Assembly (NCBI GenBank): GCA_050952125.1 | Contig: JBMNKK010000004.1 | Location: 682,001-746,000, forward strand | Direction: 5' to 3' | Origin: UBA3951 sp050952125 | GTDB taxonomy: Bacteria > Bacillota > Sulfobacillia > Fermentithermobacillales > Fermentithermobacillaceae | DNA length: 64,000 nt | In this document: positions 25,450-33,757 of the stretch, one piece after another | Layout: the number at the start of each line of letters is the position of its first letter | Position numbering within the stretch: position 1 is the stretch's first letter | The notes under the pieces: generated by a model | What the model was told of the DNA's origin: nothing | What the model saw: only the letters and a program-made list of their open reading frames with translations | Database searches by the model: none | Program-made: the position numbers and the translations under genes

Positions 25450-26880
25450 TTGCTTACGGAGCTCAGTCGGATATTGGGGTTAGCCCAGAAGCTGGGCGCC
25501 GAGTACGCAGATGCCCGGTATGTGACAACTACCCAGCAGCCGGTCTCGGTGACCAGTGACGGGGCGCCCGAAGCCTCTGTTTCGAAGAGTACAGGGCTGG
25601 GCCTCCGGGTATTGGTAGATGGGGCGTGGGGATTTTCCGCCACGCCCTACCTTGACCCCCGGAGTCTCGAGAAGACCGCGGACGAAGCCGTTAAGATAGC
25701 TTCTGCTTCAGCACAGTACAAGATAGGAGACGGCGTGTCACTTGAGCCTTTGGACTCGAGAAGGTTTCGGTGGACAACGCCCTTCAGAACGGATCCGTTG
25801 ACAGTCAAAGTAGAGGATAAAGTGGAGTTCCTTAGCGACGTTGTGTCAAGTGCCACGAAGATCCCCGGGGTGTCCCGCGCCACGGCCTCAATAATGAGCT
25901 GGCGTGAGGACAAAGAGTTCATGTCAACCGACGGGCGGCAAATAGAGCAGACCAGCGTCCATACGGGAGCGTCCGTCTCCGTAACGGCGAGAGGAGACGG
26001 CGATGTTCAGACCAGGTCTTTTTCAGACTATGTTGACGGCGGATACGAATTTGTCGAAAGCCTTGATCTGAAGTCTAGAGCAGAGACCTTGGCCACGGAG
26101 GCCGTAGATCTCACAAAGGCACCCGTGTGCCCGGCGGGCGTTACCGACATCGTCATGGGCGGAGCCATGGTGGCTCTGCAGATACACGAATCTTGCGGAC
26201 ACCCTGTGGAACTGGATAGGGTTGTCGGACAGGAAGCAACATTCGCAGGCACATCTTTCCTAACACCGGACAAGAAAGGTACATTCGGGTACGGGTCTCC
26301 GGCGGTCAATATCGTTGCAGACGCCACCGCCAGAGGGGGATTAGGCAGTTTCGGATTTGATGACGAAGGCATAGAAGCCCAACGGACACCGCTCATATCC
26401 GAGGGCATCTTCAAAGACTACCTTACTTCCAGAGAACTTGCCCCCATGTTCGGACAGGAATCCAACGGCACCATGCGAGCCGTTGGCTGGGAGAACATCC
26501 CTCTCGTGCGTATGACCAACATCAATCTGGAGCCCGGCGACTGGACACTGGACGAGATCATCAAAGATACCAAAGAAGGCATATTCGTAGACGATCCCAA
26601 GAGTTGGAGCCTTGATGACAAGCGGCTGAATTTCCACTTTGGGCAGGAGATCGCCTATGAGATCAAGGACGGTTCTCTGGGGCGCATGCTGAAAAACCCC
26701 GCTTACACAGGTATGACGCCGGAGTTCTGGAACTCATGTGACGCTGTTGCAGGAAAGTGCGAGTGGCACATTTGGGGTACGCCCGGATGCGCGAAGGGCG
26801 AACCGGTACAGGTAATCCATGTGGGACACGGGGCTGCGCCGGCTCGATTCCGGAAGGTGAAAGTAGGTGTGGAGGTTTGA
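25450..26880 (+). CDS. tldD: TldD-type metalloprotease subunit
   Basis: About 476 residues, the zinc-carrying subunit of the TldD/TldE protease. The metal site HEXXXH is HESCGH (near residue 246), and VGQEATFAGTSFL and GNPG-like loops follow. In other bacteria TldD/E cuts unfolded peptides, matures peptide antibiotics such as microcin B17, and degrades the antitoxin CcdA. TTG 25450 has GGGGGGAG seven bases upstream and is preferred over TTG 25435. No peptide-antibiotic precursor was seen in the window. Its stop overlaps the start of the partner gene. Confidence 0.9.
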   Translation: MLTELSRILGLAQKLGAEYADARYVTTTQQPVSVTSDGAPEASVSKSTGLGLRVLVDGAWGFSATPYLDPRSLEKTADEAVKIASASAQYKIGDGVSLEPLDSRRFRWTTPFRTDPLTVKVEDKVEFLSDVVSSATKIPGVSRATASIMSWREDKEFMSTDGRQIEQTSVHTGASVSVTARGDGDVQTRSFSDYVDGGYEFVESLDLKSRAETLATEAVDLTKAPVCPAGVTDIVMGGAMVALQIHESCGHPVELDRVVGQEATFAGTSFLTPDKKGTFGYGSPAVNIVADATARGGLGSFGFDDEGIEAQRTPLISEGIFKDYLTSRELAPMFGQESNGTMRAVGWENIPLVRMTNINLEPGDWTLDEIIKDTKEGIFVDDPKSWSLDDKRLNFHFGQEIAYEIKDGSLGRMLKNPAYTGMTPEFWNSCDAVAGKCEWHIWGTPGCAKGEPVQVIHVGHGAAPARFRKVKVGVEV

Positions 26881-28223
26881 TTGGCAAGGAAGATGCCCTC
26901 AAAGTACTGGAGAAGGTAGTTTCGTTCTCAAAGAACTTCGAGGTGTCGGCTTTCCTAAGCGCAGAGGACTTAAGTCTCACTCGTTACTATGAGAACCATA
27001 TTCATCAGAATCTAAGGCGCCATAACCAGACTCTCACAGTGCGCGTTGTGAGAGGCAAGAGGTCGGGCGTAGCTTCAACCAATCTCCTTGATGACGGCTC
27101 TCTGCGGTGGGCGGTGCAGTCTGCCTACGAGAATATGGAAGTTGCGGGTGAGGACAAGGATTTCGTAGGCCTACCCAAGCCTCTGCCCATAGCGGAGGTA
27201 AACGGGTACCTGTCTGCTACGGCCAATCTTAAGCCCAAAGACCGTGCGGAAGCATGCGGGGTCATAATCGGCGCGGCTTGGGCCAAGGGGCTGCAGGCAG
27301 CAGGCACTTACTCTACAGGGGTGAACGAGATCGCGGCCGCCAGCAGCGCGGGCGTTAGGGCTTACAATGTTTCGACCCAGGCCTTTTTTCGAACGATTGT
27401 CCAGAATGGGGACAACACCGGGTACGCTGATAGGCTGACCCGTGATGTCAGAGAAATCGACTACGGGGCTGTGGCAGAGGAAGCCATCCTAAAGGCAACC
27501 GCGTTTCCGGAGGCGCGGGAATTGAAGCCGGGCAGGTACGATACGATCTTCGAAGAGTACGCCCTGTCTGACCTCATACGGTTCCTCGGAATGATCGCCT
27601 TCGGAGCCGACGCCAAACAGCAGGGCAGAAGCTTCATGGCCCGTAGAATGGGTGAGAAGGTGATGGGTGACAACGTGACCATCTGGGATGACGGTTTGGA
27701 CCCTCGCGGGCTGGCTGTTCCCTTTGACTCCGAGGGTATGCCAAAGAAGAAGGTAGTCTTTATCGATAAAGGCGTTGCCACAGGTGTAGTCTACGACTCC
27801 AGAACCGCGGCCAAAGATGGGGTTAGCTCGACCGGGCACGCCGGCGGAGGCCGCGGATGGAGGGCTGGCCCTAGGCCCTCGAACATGTTCCTTGGTACGG
27901 GCGACACGACCAAGGAAGAAATGGTGAAATCCACCAAACGAGGCCTACTGGTAACGAGATTTCACTATACTCACTGCCCTGAACCTATGAATGTAGTTGC
28001 CACCGGCACAACTCGTGACGGGACGTTCCTCATTGAAGACGGCCGGATAGTAGCGCGGGTCAGAAATCTCCGCTTCACCGAGTCGATGGTGGAAGCTTTT
28101 TCGCGGGTAGAGGGAATCACGAAGACGGCTCGAATCGCGCGAGACTGGTGGAGCACTTTCGACTCAGTGCTGCCGTGCGTCAAGATCAGAGACTTCAGCT
28201 TCACCGGCAGCACGATGTTCTGA
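26877..28223 (+). CDS. tldE: TldE/PmbA-type partner subunit
   Basis: About 448 residues. It shares the TldD/PmbA fold but lacks the HEXXXH motif, as expected of the non-catalytic partner that forms a heterodimer with TldD. Recognisable parts are SLTRYYENHIHQNLRRHNQTLTV, GRKY-type turns and GHAGGGRGWRAGPRPSNMFL near the C-terminal third. The frame is open back to 26757. TTG 26877 overlaps the tldD stop and has TAGGTG at good distance. Being directly downstream of tldD strongly supports the call. Confidence 0.85.
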   Translation: MIGKEDALKVLEKVVSFSKNFEVSAFLSAEDLSLTRYYENHIHQNLRRHNQTLTVRVVRGKRSGVASTNLLDDGSLRWAVQSAYENMEVAGEDKDFVGLPKPLPIAEVNGYLSATANLKPKDRAEACGVIIGAAWAKGLQAAGTYSTGVNEIAAASSAGVRAYNVSTQAFFRTIVQNGDNTGYADRLTRDVREIDYGAVAEEAILKATAFPEARELKPGRYDTIFEEYALSDLIRFLGMIAFGADAKQQGRSFMARRMGEKVMGDNVTIWDDGLDPRGLAVPFDSEGMPKKKVVFIDKGVATGVVYDSRTAAKDGVSSTGHAGGGRGWRAGPRPSNMFLGTGDTTKEEMVKSTKRGLLVTRFHYTHCPEPMNVVATGTTRDGTFLIEDGRIVARVRNLRFTESMVEAFSRVEGITKTARIARDWWSTFDSVLPCVKIRDFSFTGSTMF

Positions 28224-28255
28224 CGCGTTCAATATCACCTCGCGGGTGAAAGATG

Positions 28256-28284
28256 CACCCCCGGCGCACAATAAGCCGGGGGTG
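28256..28284 (+). promoter_or_regulatory. GC-rich hairpin whose 3' arm is the ribosome site of the deacetylase gene
   Basis: CACCCCCGGC (28256-28265) pairs perfectly with GCCGGGGGTG (28275-28284) over a nine-base loop. The right arm contains the only Shine-Dalgarno-like sequence (GGGGGTG) before ATG 28289. If formed in RNA, the hairpin would hide the ribosome site. It may also end the tldDE transcript, but the following TCTTATGAG is not a good T-run. Confidence 0.5.
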
Positions 28285-28288
28285 TCTT

Positions 28289-29116
28289 ATGAGAAAGGCT
28301 GTTCCCTACCTAGTTGGGCTCGCCATTATGGCGGCCATCGTTCTATTTGCTTACCGGTCGAATCCGGAGATGCAGGAGAGGCGCGATCTCCAGCCCTCGC
28401 GGCTTGAGGGGGGAAATGAGCGGGATACCCGAAAGATCGGCGAGATAGATCTGGAAAAGCTGTATCCGGGGTTGGTTCTCCGAGCCTCCAAGGCTCCTGA
28501 CAAGATCGTGGCTTTAACCTTCGATGACGGGCCTGACCGGCTGTATACCCCGCAGGTCCTCGACGTGTTGAAGGCTAAGGGAGTGAAGGCGACCTTCTTC
28601 CTGATAGGCAAACGGATAGAGGAGGATCCTGATGTAGCCAAGAGAATCGCAGATGAGGGCCACTCCATCGGAAATCATACCTACTCCCACCCAGAACTGA
28701 CCGAAGCCTCCGACAGCCTTCCTGAAGAGATAGCCAAAGCCAAGCAAGCGATCGAGGCCGTTGGAGTCACCGATAACGGCTTTTTCCGGCCTCCTTACGG
28801 CGCTGCGGAGCCCTCGCTTGTGGAGCAAGTGGCTGATCTGGGTTACAGGATAGCTATGTGGTCGATCGACTCGCTTGACTGGAGAGGCTTGTCTCGAACG
28901 GAAGTGGTGAAGAACGTTGAAGGCTACGTTGTTCCGGGATCAGTAATCTTGCAGCACTCTGCAGGTGGCCCCGGCGAGGACCTGTCAGGTTCCGTGTTGG
29001 CCGTTGGTGACATAATAGATAAGCTTCGAGCCCAGGGCTACCGGTTTGTTACTCTTGACGAGATGTTCCCGGAACCGGAAAAAGCCCCGAAAAGAGCTGC
29101 AAAGCCTGCGCCTTAA
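28289..29116 (+). CDS. Polysaccharide deacetylase (NodB/PdaB-like)
   Basis: About 275 residues, anchored by an N-terminal hydrophobic helix (AVPYLVGLAIMAAIVLFAY). The NodB domain starts near residue 75: TFDDGPD (catalytic Asp and metal Asp), HSIGNHTYSHP (two metal His), RPPYGAAEP and an ending with ILQHSAGG (catalytic His). It would remove acetyl groups from peptidoglycan or a similar glycan outside the membrane. ATG 28289 is preferred; the upstream ATG 28253 lies in the hairpin arm region. The gene is convergent with the amidase, which also acts on the wall. Confidence 0.88.
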   Translation: MRKAVPYLVGLAIMAAIVLFAYRSNPEMQERRDLQPSRLEGGNERDTRKIGEIDLEKLYPGLVLRASKAPDKIVALTFDDGPDRLYTPQVLDVLKAKGVKATFFLIGKRIEEDPDVAKRIADEGHSIGNHTYSHPELTEASDSLPEEIAKAKQAIEAVGVTDNGFFRPPYGAAEPSLVEQVADLGYRIAMWSIDSLDWRGLSRTEVVKNVEGYVVPGSVILQHSAGGPGEDLSGSVLAVGDIIDKLRAQGYRFVTLDEMFPEPEKAPKRAAKPAP

Positions 29117-29136
29117 GAAGCGCAGGCTCGCTTTTT
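29103..29136 (+). terminator. Intrinsic terminator between the deacetylase and amidase genes
   Basis: AGCCTGCGC (29103-29111) pairs perfectly with GCGCAGGCT (29120-29128), followed after CGC by five T residues. The deacetylase stop codon lies in the loop. It is a classic rho-independent terminator for the plus strand. The same hairpin lies just beyond the stop of the minus-strand amidase. Confidence 0.85.
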
Positions 29137-31369
29137 ATATCCCTGGTGTTGACACGAACTGCCCGAAGTACCTCTGCACGGCCTTAAGCAACCCTTGTGC
29201 GGCCTTGTCCCAGGTTTGAGCTTGTCTCAGATAGGACTCCTCGACGGGGTTTGAGAGGAACATGACCTCGGCAAGTACCGCAGGGCATTGCGCTTCCCTG
29301 CAGACATAGAAGTTTGAATCTCTCACGCCCATATCGCGGGTTCCGAGTGCCAGTGTGAGTTCTGACAGTGCCATTGACGCGAATCTTCGAGATTCAGCGG
29401 CGTTGGGATTCTTGTCGCATACATAGAGGGTTGTGCCGGCCACCGACCTGTCGTAGTTCCAGTTGTTGTGAATTGAGATAAACAGGTCTGCATCACATGA
29501 CCAAGCCGCTCTCTCGGAGAGAGAGTGAGAATACTCTCCGGGTACCGGAACCCATCCCTCCGGCCCTTCGCTCGTGGCGTAAAGCCCTTGCCTGGTAAGC
29601 TGGGCTGATGCACCGGCTTGGTTGAGCAGGTTCACAAGCCGCACAGCCATCTCCCAGTTGACATTTCTCTCAGCCAGCCCCGTGGGCCCAATCGCGCCCG
29701 GGTCGTCTGCCTCGTGGCCCGGATCCACTATGATTTTCTTGCCCGTGAGCCCGGATACTCCAAAGACCGCCTCAATGGTGTTGGTCGTTCGCTTGATCGT
29801 ATAGGCAGGGTTCCCCGATGTCCGCACGGCAACGCTGACCCCTCCGTCACGCGGAGAGACGGTTACCCCGCGTACCGATTGGCCTCTGACAGAGGGAACG
29901 TTCACTCCGTCCAGAGCGGCGCCCGGAAGGAAGAGCGATACCACATCGCCTTCACGCTTCACATCAGCGACCGCATATCCGAGAGTGTTAATTGTGAGGA
30001 TATCCGTATTGCCCGCCGATCGGACAGCCAGGGAAGTGACCATAGGAGTAAACTGCAGTTCCACGCTGCCCGGGGTGGTCTTAACAGTGCTGTAGTTGGC
30101 CTTCCCCTGGAACGTTACGGTCACGTCACTGCCGGCTACCTTGATGCGTCCGAACTCGTATGAGTACACCGGCAGTTCGACAGATGTGTTAAAGAAATCG
30201 GAAGTGCTTACGATGACCGCGCCGCCGTCAGGCGAAGGTACAACGACGGAATTCTTGAAAGGTCCCGTCACCGTGAGGCGCCGATCGGCGCCGTTGGCTT
30301 TGGCCGATACCGTGAACTCGCCCGACGATGAGGGAGTGCTTCCTGATGTAAGCCAAGCTGCTACCCATCCGGTTATTCCTTTGGGCGAGACGGCGTGCAT
30401 CCAGTCTCCTTGAACCTCGAGGACTCTGAGAACATCGCCTTTGTCCAGAGATCCGATCACCGGATAGCTTGTCCCGGGCCCGCTCCTAAAATTGACATCG
30501 GTGGCGGTGACGGTGGAAGACGGATACTTACCTATGGTCCACGCACTCTCAGAGACTATGAACTTGAGTGCGGGGTCTCCGACAGACGCTATCCGTGCGT
30601 CCGGCCCGTATATCCACCCTCGAAGGCCGCTTGAAGTCTCAACCATCAGGAAAGCGCCTTCGGCATTGATTACCTTGGCTGATTCGCCTCTGGACAACCT
30701 CGCTACCGCCGGGGACCCGCTGACCGCGTTCTGAGTTATCGTCAGTGAGTCTCTAACCGGAAACACTACAAGATCTGTATTGACCGGAGGCTGTGCAGGA
30801 ACCGTGGGTTCAGACGGTGCCTCGGCGCTCTGAGTCTCGAGTGCCAGGAGCCCTTCGGAGATCCAGCCGCTCTCACCTCCCGGCGTCAGCATAACCTTGA
30901 CCCAGGCCCCCCTCTTTACGAGGGCGGCGTACGTCATCCCCCTGTTTGTCATGGACTTGACTTTGTAGTCGGTGCCCGGCCCTTCGCGTACGTTGACATC
31001 GGTAGCAGTTATACGAGCCGATATGCTCTTTGAAGCGAGATCGATATCTATGAGCCAACCGGCGATGAAGCCTGTTACGTTCCCGTGTCTTACTCTCGCC
31101 CAGTTGTTTTCATATGAGAGTACGTTTACGACGGTACCCATTTTGACCAAGCCTATGGACTTATACGTAGTGTCGGGGCCCGATCGCAGGTTGCAGACGT
31201 CTCCCACCACCGTTGCCGAGAATCCCTCGAAGGTTGACGGTACCGGGGCGGCAAGCGTTTTCAGGGTTAAGGGCGCCGGCCGGCAGATCATAAAAAGCGA
31301 CAGCATCACCGTGAAAATAGCCGTAATCGCCGGCTTAGTTAGGCGGAATTTCGCGCGGTATCTTATCAT
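29135..31369 (-). CDS. N-acetylmuramoyl-L-alanine amidase with SH3 and AMIN-like domains
   Basis: About 744 residues, exported by an N-terminal signal (PAITAIFTVMLSLFMI). Three clear SH3b domains carry NLRSGPDTTY, NVREGPGTDY and NFRSGPGTSY, and a weaker one lies between the second and third. An AMIN-like beta region follows. The C-terminal amidase_3 zinc domain has DPGHEADDPG, AERNVNWEM, ISIHNN and the catalytic Glu in LAEVMFLSNP. It cleaves the bond between MurNAc and the stem peptide. The frame is open up to 31489, but ATG 31369 with AGGGTGAG just before the signal peptide is the best start. Confidence 0.88.
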   Translation of the reverse strand: MIRYRAKFRLTKPAITAIFTVMLSLFMICRPAPLTLKTLAAPVPSTFEGFSATVVGDVCNLRSGPDTTYKSIGLVKMGTVVNVLSYENNWARVRHGNVTGFIAGWLIDIDLASKSISARITATDVNVREGPGTDYKVKSMTNRGMTYAALVKRGAWVKVMLTPGGESGWISEGLLALETQSAEAPSEPTVPAQPPVNTDLVVFPVRDSLTITQNAVSGSPAVARLSRGESAKVINAEGAFLMVETSSGLRGWIYGPDARIASVGDPALKFIVSESAWTIGKYPSSTVTATDVNFRSGPGTSYPVIGSLDKGDVLRVLEVQGDWMHAVSPKGITGWVAAWLTSGSTPSSSGEFTVSAKANGADRRLTVTGPFKNSVVVPSPDGGAVIVSTSDFFNTSVELPVYSYEFGRIKVAGSDVTVTFQGKANYSTVKTTPGSVELQFTPMVTSLAVRSAGNTDILTINTLGYAVADVKREGDVVSLFLPGAALDGVNVPSVRGQSVRGVTVSPRDGGVSVAVRTSGNPAYTIKRTTNTIEAVFGVSGLTGKKIIVDPGHEADDPGAIGPTGLAERNVNWEMAVRLVNLLNQAGASAQLTRQGLYATSEGPEGWVPVPGEYSHSLSERAAWSCDADLFISIHNNWNYDRSVAGTTLYVCDKNPNAAESRRFASMALSELTLALGTRDMGVRDSNFYVCREAQCPAVLAEVMFLSNPVEESYLRQAQTWDKAAQGLLKAVQRYFGQFVSTPGI

Positions 31370-31500
31370 TCTCACCCTGGTCACCCCGGTTTTTCCTTCG
31401 TAAGCAGACAGTTCTACTACTAGGACGACTTTCCTGCAGATGTGTTCCCCGTTGAAGGTGCTACAGGACATACATCGACAAGGAGTCACGTTTTGTCGAA

Positions 31501-31529
31501 CAACAAGAAACCCCGGATCTTATCCGGGG
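31501..31529 (-). terminator. Intrinsic terminator of the isc operon
   Basis: CCCCGGAT (31511-31518) and ATCCGGGG (31522-31529) form a perfect 8-base stem with a three-base loop. Read on the minus strand, it is followed by TTTCTTGTTG. It lies about 25 bases after the iscU stop, where the iscR-iscS-iscU transcript should end. Confidence 0.75.
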
Positions 31530-31552
31530 CAGAAAGCATATTCTGAAGCGGT

Positions 31553-31930
31553 TTATGTTCTTGCCGCTGCTTTCTCCTTGTAGTCCTTGATGGCTTTGTG
31601 TATGGCGTCGGCGGCGAGGTTGGAGCAATGCATCTTCTGCGGAGGAAGGCCGCCCAGAGCGTCGGCAACTGCCCTGTTGGATACCTCCATCGCTTCTTCC
31701 AGAGTCAGCCCCTTGACCATCTCAGTGACCATAGAGCTTGTCGCGATGGCAGCGCCGCAGCCGAAAGTCTTGAACTTTACGTCCTCGATTCTGTTGTCCT
31801 TGACGCGAATCTGCATCCTCATTACATCACCGCACACAGGGTTTCCGACCTCACCAACCCCGTCCGGGTTCTCCATCTCCCCAACATTCCTGGGATGGAA
31901 GAAGTGGTCCATGACTTTGTCGTTATACAT
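31553..31930 (-). CDS. iscU: Fe-S cluster scaffold protein IscU/NifU-N type
   Basis: About 125 residues. The three cluster-binding cysteines are in NPVCGD, FGCGAA and KMHCSNLA. The start MYNDKVMDHFFHPRNVGEM is typical for the family. It receives sulfur from the desulfurase encoded just upstream and builds [2Fe-2S]/[4Fe-4S] clusters for transfer. ATG 31930 has AAGGAGGG upstream; the frame is open eight codons further. It overlaps the iscS end by eight bases. No hscA, hscB, iscA or fdx follows, the short form common in anaerobic Bacillota. Confidence 0.93.
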   Translation of the reverse strand: MYNDKVMDHFFHPRNVGEMENPDGVGEVGNPVCGDVMRMQIRVKDNRIEDVKFKTFGCGAAIATSSMVTEMVKGLTLEEAMEVSNRAVADALGGLPPQKMHCSNLAADAIHKAIKDYKEKAAART

Positions 31931-33146
31931 GGCTTCGGCCCTCCTTGCAGGCATTGATGCTTGAAGACGGGCTGAAAGCCGACATTTCCCGAAGCTTTCG
32001 GACTATGGGAGGGAGAGCCTCCAGCACGTAGTCAACATCGGTTTCATCGTTTGATTTGCCCAGGGTCATGCGAAGCGACCCGTGGGCGATTTCCGGCGGG
32101 AGTCCCATCGCGAGGAGAACGTGAGACGCTTCAAGCGAGCCCGATGTGCAGGCCGAGCCCGATGAAGCGGCAATTCCCATTAGGTCGAGATTGAGGAGCA
32201 TCGATTCGCCCTCGACGTACTTGATGCTCACGTTCACGTTATTCGGCAGACGTTCGGTCGGATGCCCGTTCAAAACGGTGTCAGGGATCTTTGATAGGAT
32301 GCCGTTGATTAGCCGGTCCCTTAACGCTAGGAGCCTCTTCGACTCCCACGGCAATTCCTGCTTGGCAAGGTAAGAGGCTTCTCCGAATCCTACTATCCCC
32401 GCCACGTTCTCAGTACCGGCTCTCTTGCCGCGCTCGTGAGCTCCCCCTGTGATCTGAGTTGCCACCTTAGTGCCCTTCCTAATATAGAGGGCGCCTACTC
32501 CCTTCGGCCCGTAGATCTTGTGGCTGGAGAGGGTTAGTAGGTCTACATTCATCTCCTTCACATTAAGAGGCACTTTCCCTGCGCTCTGGACTGCGTCAGT
32601 GTGAAACGCGATTCCTCTCTCTCGGGTTATGGCCCCGATCTCGTTCACCGGTTGGATGGTCCCTACTTCGTTCTGCCCGTGCATGACTGAAACCAGTATG
32701 GTATCGCCGGTAATAGCTTCTCTGACATCAGCCGGGTTTACCCTGCCATACTCGTCAACCGGCAGGTACGTCACTCGGAACCCGTCCTTCTCCAGCGATT
32801 TGCACGTGTGGAGGACAGCGTGATGCTCTATGGCCGTGGTGATGATATGGTTACCTCTGTCTCTTAAGGCCCGGGCCGTTCCCCGTATCGCGAGGTTGTC
32901 GGCCTCGGTTCCTCCTGAGGTGAAGATGATCTCCGACGGCTCGGCTTCCACTAGATACGCCACTTTCTCTCGAGCGGTCTCAACGCCCACCCGAGCCTCT
33001 CTTCCCCATCTGTGGACGCTGGAAGCGTTTCCGAAGGCCTGGGCGAAGTACGGCATCATCACTGCCAAGACTTCGGCTCTCACCGGCGTGGTTGCTGAAT
33101 GGTCAAGGTAAACCCTGCGTACCGGGTGGTTGTGGTCAGTTGTCAC
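31923..33146 (-). CDS. iscS: Cysteine desulfurase IscS/NifS
   Basis: 407 residues, PLP-dependent. It turns cysteine into alanine and passes the sulfur on as a persulfide. VYLDHSATTPVRAEVL opens the protein. The Schiff-base Lys is in LSSHKIYGPKG, and the active Cys is in SGSACTSGSLEASHVL. The start is GTG 33146 with AAGGAGA upstream, inside the last codons of iscR (11-base overlap). A C-terminal tail of about 15 residues ends in iscU. Confidence 0.93.
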   Translation of the reverse strand: MTTDHNHPVRRVYLDHSATTPVRAEVLAVMMPYFAQAFGNASSVHRWGREARVGVETAREKVAYLVEAEPSEIIFTSGGTEADNLAIRGTARALRDRGNHIITTAIEHHAVLHTCKSLEKDGFRVTYLPVDEYGRVNPADVREAITGDTILVSVMHGQNEVGTIQPVNEIGAITRERGIAFHTDAVQSAGKVPLNVKEMNVDLLTLSSHKIYGPKGVGALYIRKGTKVATQITGGAHERGKRAGTENVAGIVGFGEASYLAKQELPWESKRLLALRDRLINGILSKIPDTVLNGHPTERLPNNVNVSIKYVEGESMLLNLDLMGIAASSGSACTSGSLEASHVLLAMGLPPEIAHGSLRMTLGKSNDETDVDYVLEALPPIVRKLREMSAFSPSSSINACKEGRSHV

Positions 33147-33591
33147 GATCGGTTTCTCCTTCCGACACAGGAGATGTCTTTGCCCCTTCGTCGACGAGAT
33201 CTCCCAGAGTAATTGAATCGAGGACGTTGTCTATGGCTGCACCGACCCTTTGCCAGACTGCTCTCGCTTTGCAGTCTTCCGGACATGCGTCGGGCTGAGA
33301 ATCGTCGGCCACGCACTTCACCGGGACAACCGGGCCCTCAACTGCCCGGACTATCTCGCCGACAGTGAGTTCGTCCGCAGGTCTTGCCAAGGTATAGCCT
33401 CCGCCGAAACCCTTCTTGCTTTTGACAAGCCCGGCTTCCCGAAGAGGCCTCACGATCTGCTCCAAATAGCCCTGGGAAAGCTTCTGCGTGTTTGAGATCT
33501 CCTGCAGCGAGCAATAGGCGTCTTTTGCCCTGGCCAATTCATACATGACCAGCACTGCATAATGGCCCCTGGTAGATAGTCTAAACGGCAT
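33136..33591 (-). CDS. iscR: Rrf2-family regulator IscR
   Basis: 151 residues. The winged helix with MPFRLSTRGHYAVLVMYELA, SLQEISNTQKLSQGYLEQIVRPL and KSKKGFGGGYTLARP is typical of IscR. Three cysteines (C93, C103, C107) match the number and rough spacing needed for a [2Fe-2S] cluster. It should repress iscRSU when clusters are plentiful. ATG 33591 has GAGGAGGG upstream. A promoter and a palindromic candidate operator lie directly before it. Confidence 0.92.
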   Translation of the reverse strand: MPFRLSTRGHYAVLVMYELARAKDAYCSLQEISNTQKLSQGYLEQIVRPLREAGLVKSKKGFGGGYTLARPADELTVGEIVRAVEGPVVPVKCVADDSQPDACPEDCKARAVWQRVGAAIDNVLDSITLGDLVDEGAKTSPVSEGETDRDN

Positions 33592-33623
33592 GCTCCGCCC
33601 TCCTCGCGATTATCTCAAGTCCT

Positions 33624-33652
33624 ATTATTATGGTAGGATTAGTTGGAGTCAA
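33624..33652 (-). promoter_or_regulatory. Sigma-A-type promoter of iscRSU
   Basis: On the minus strand, TTGACT (33652 to 33647) and AATAAT (33629 to 33624) are separated by exactly 17 bases; each differs from consensus in one position. The predicted transcript begins about 25 bases before the iscR ATG. It overlaps the inverted repeat listed separately. Confidence 0.7.
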
Positions 33653-33660
33653 GTAATCCT
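33635..33660. promoter_or_regulatory. Candidate IscR operator: AGGATTA-N12-TAATCCT
   Basis: AGGATTA (33635-33641) and TAATCCT (33654-33660) form a perfect 7-base inverted repeat with a 12-base spacer. It covers the -35 box and the spacer of the iscR promoter. The half-sites differ from the Escherichia coli IscR consensus, so assignment rests on symmetry and position. It could also affect the divergent TPR gene. Confidence 0.55.
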
Positions 33661-33757
33661 CATATTTCCGGAGGTTTGGCGCACTCTGTCAGGTGGAGGT
33701 AATATAGCCGGGAGAGTAGAAGATACGGAACATGCCATAAGATGCGGGGGATGCAAC

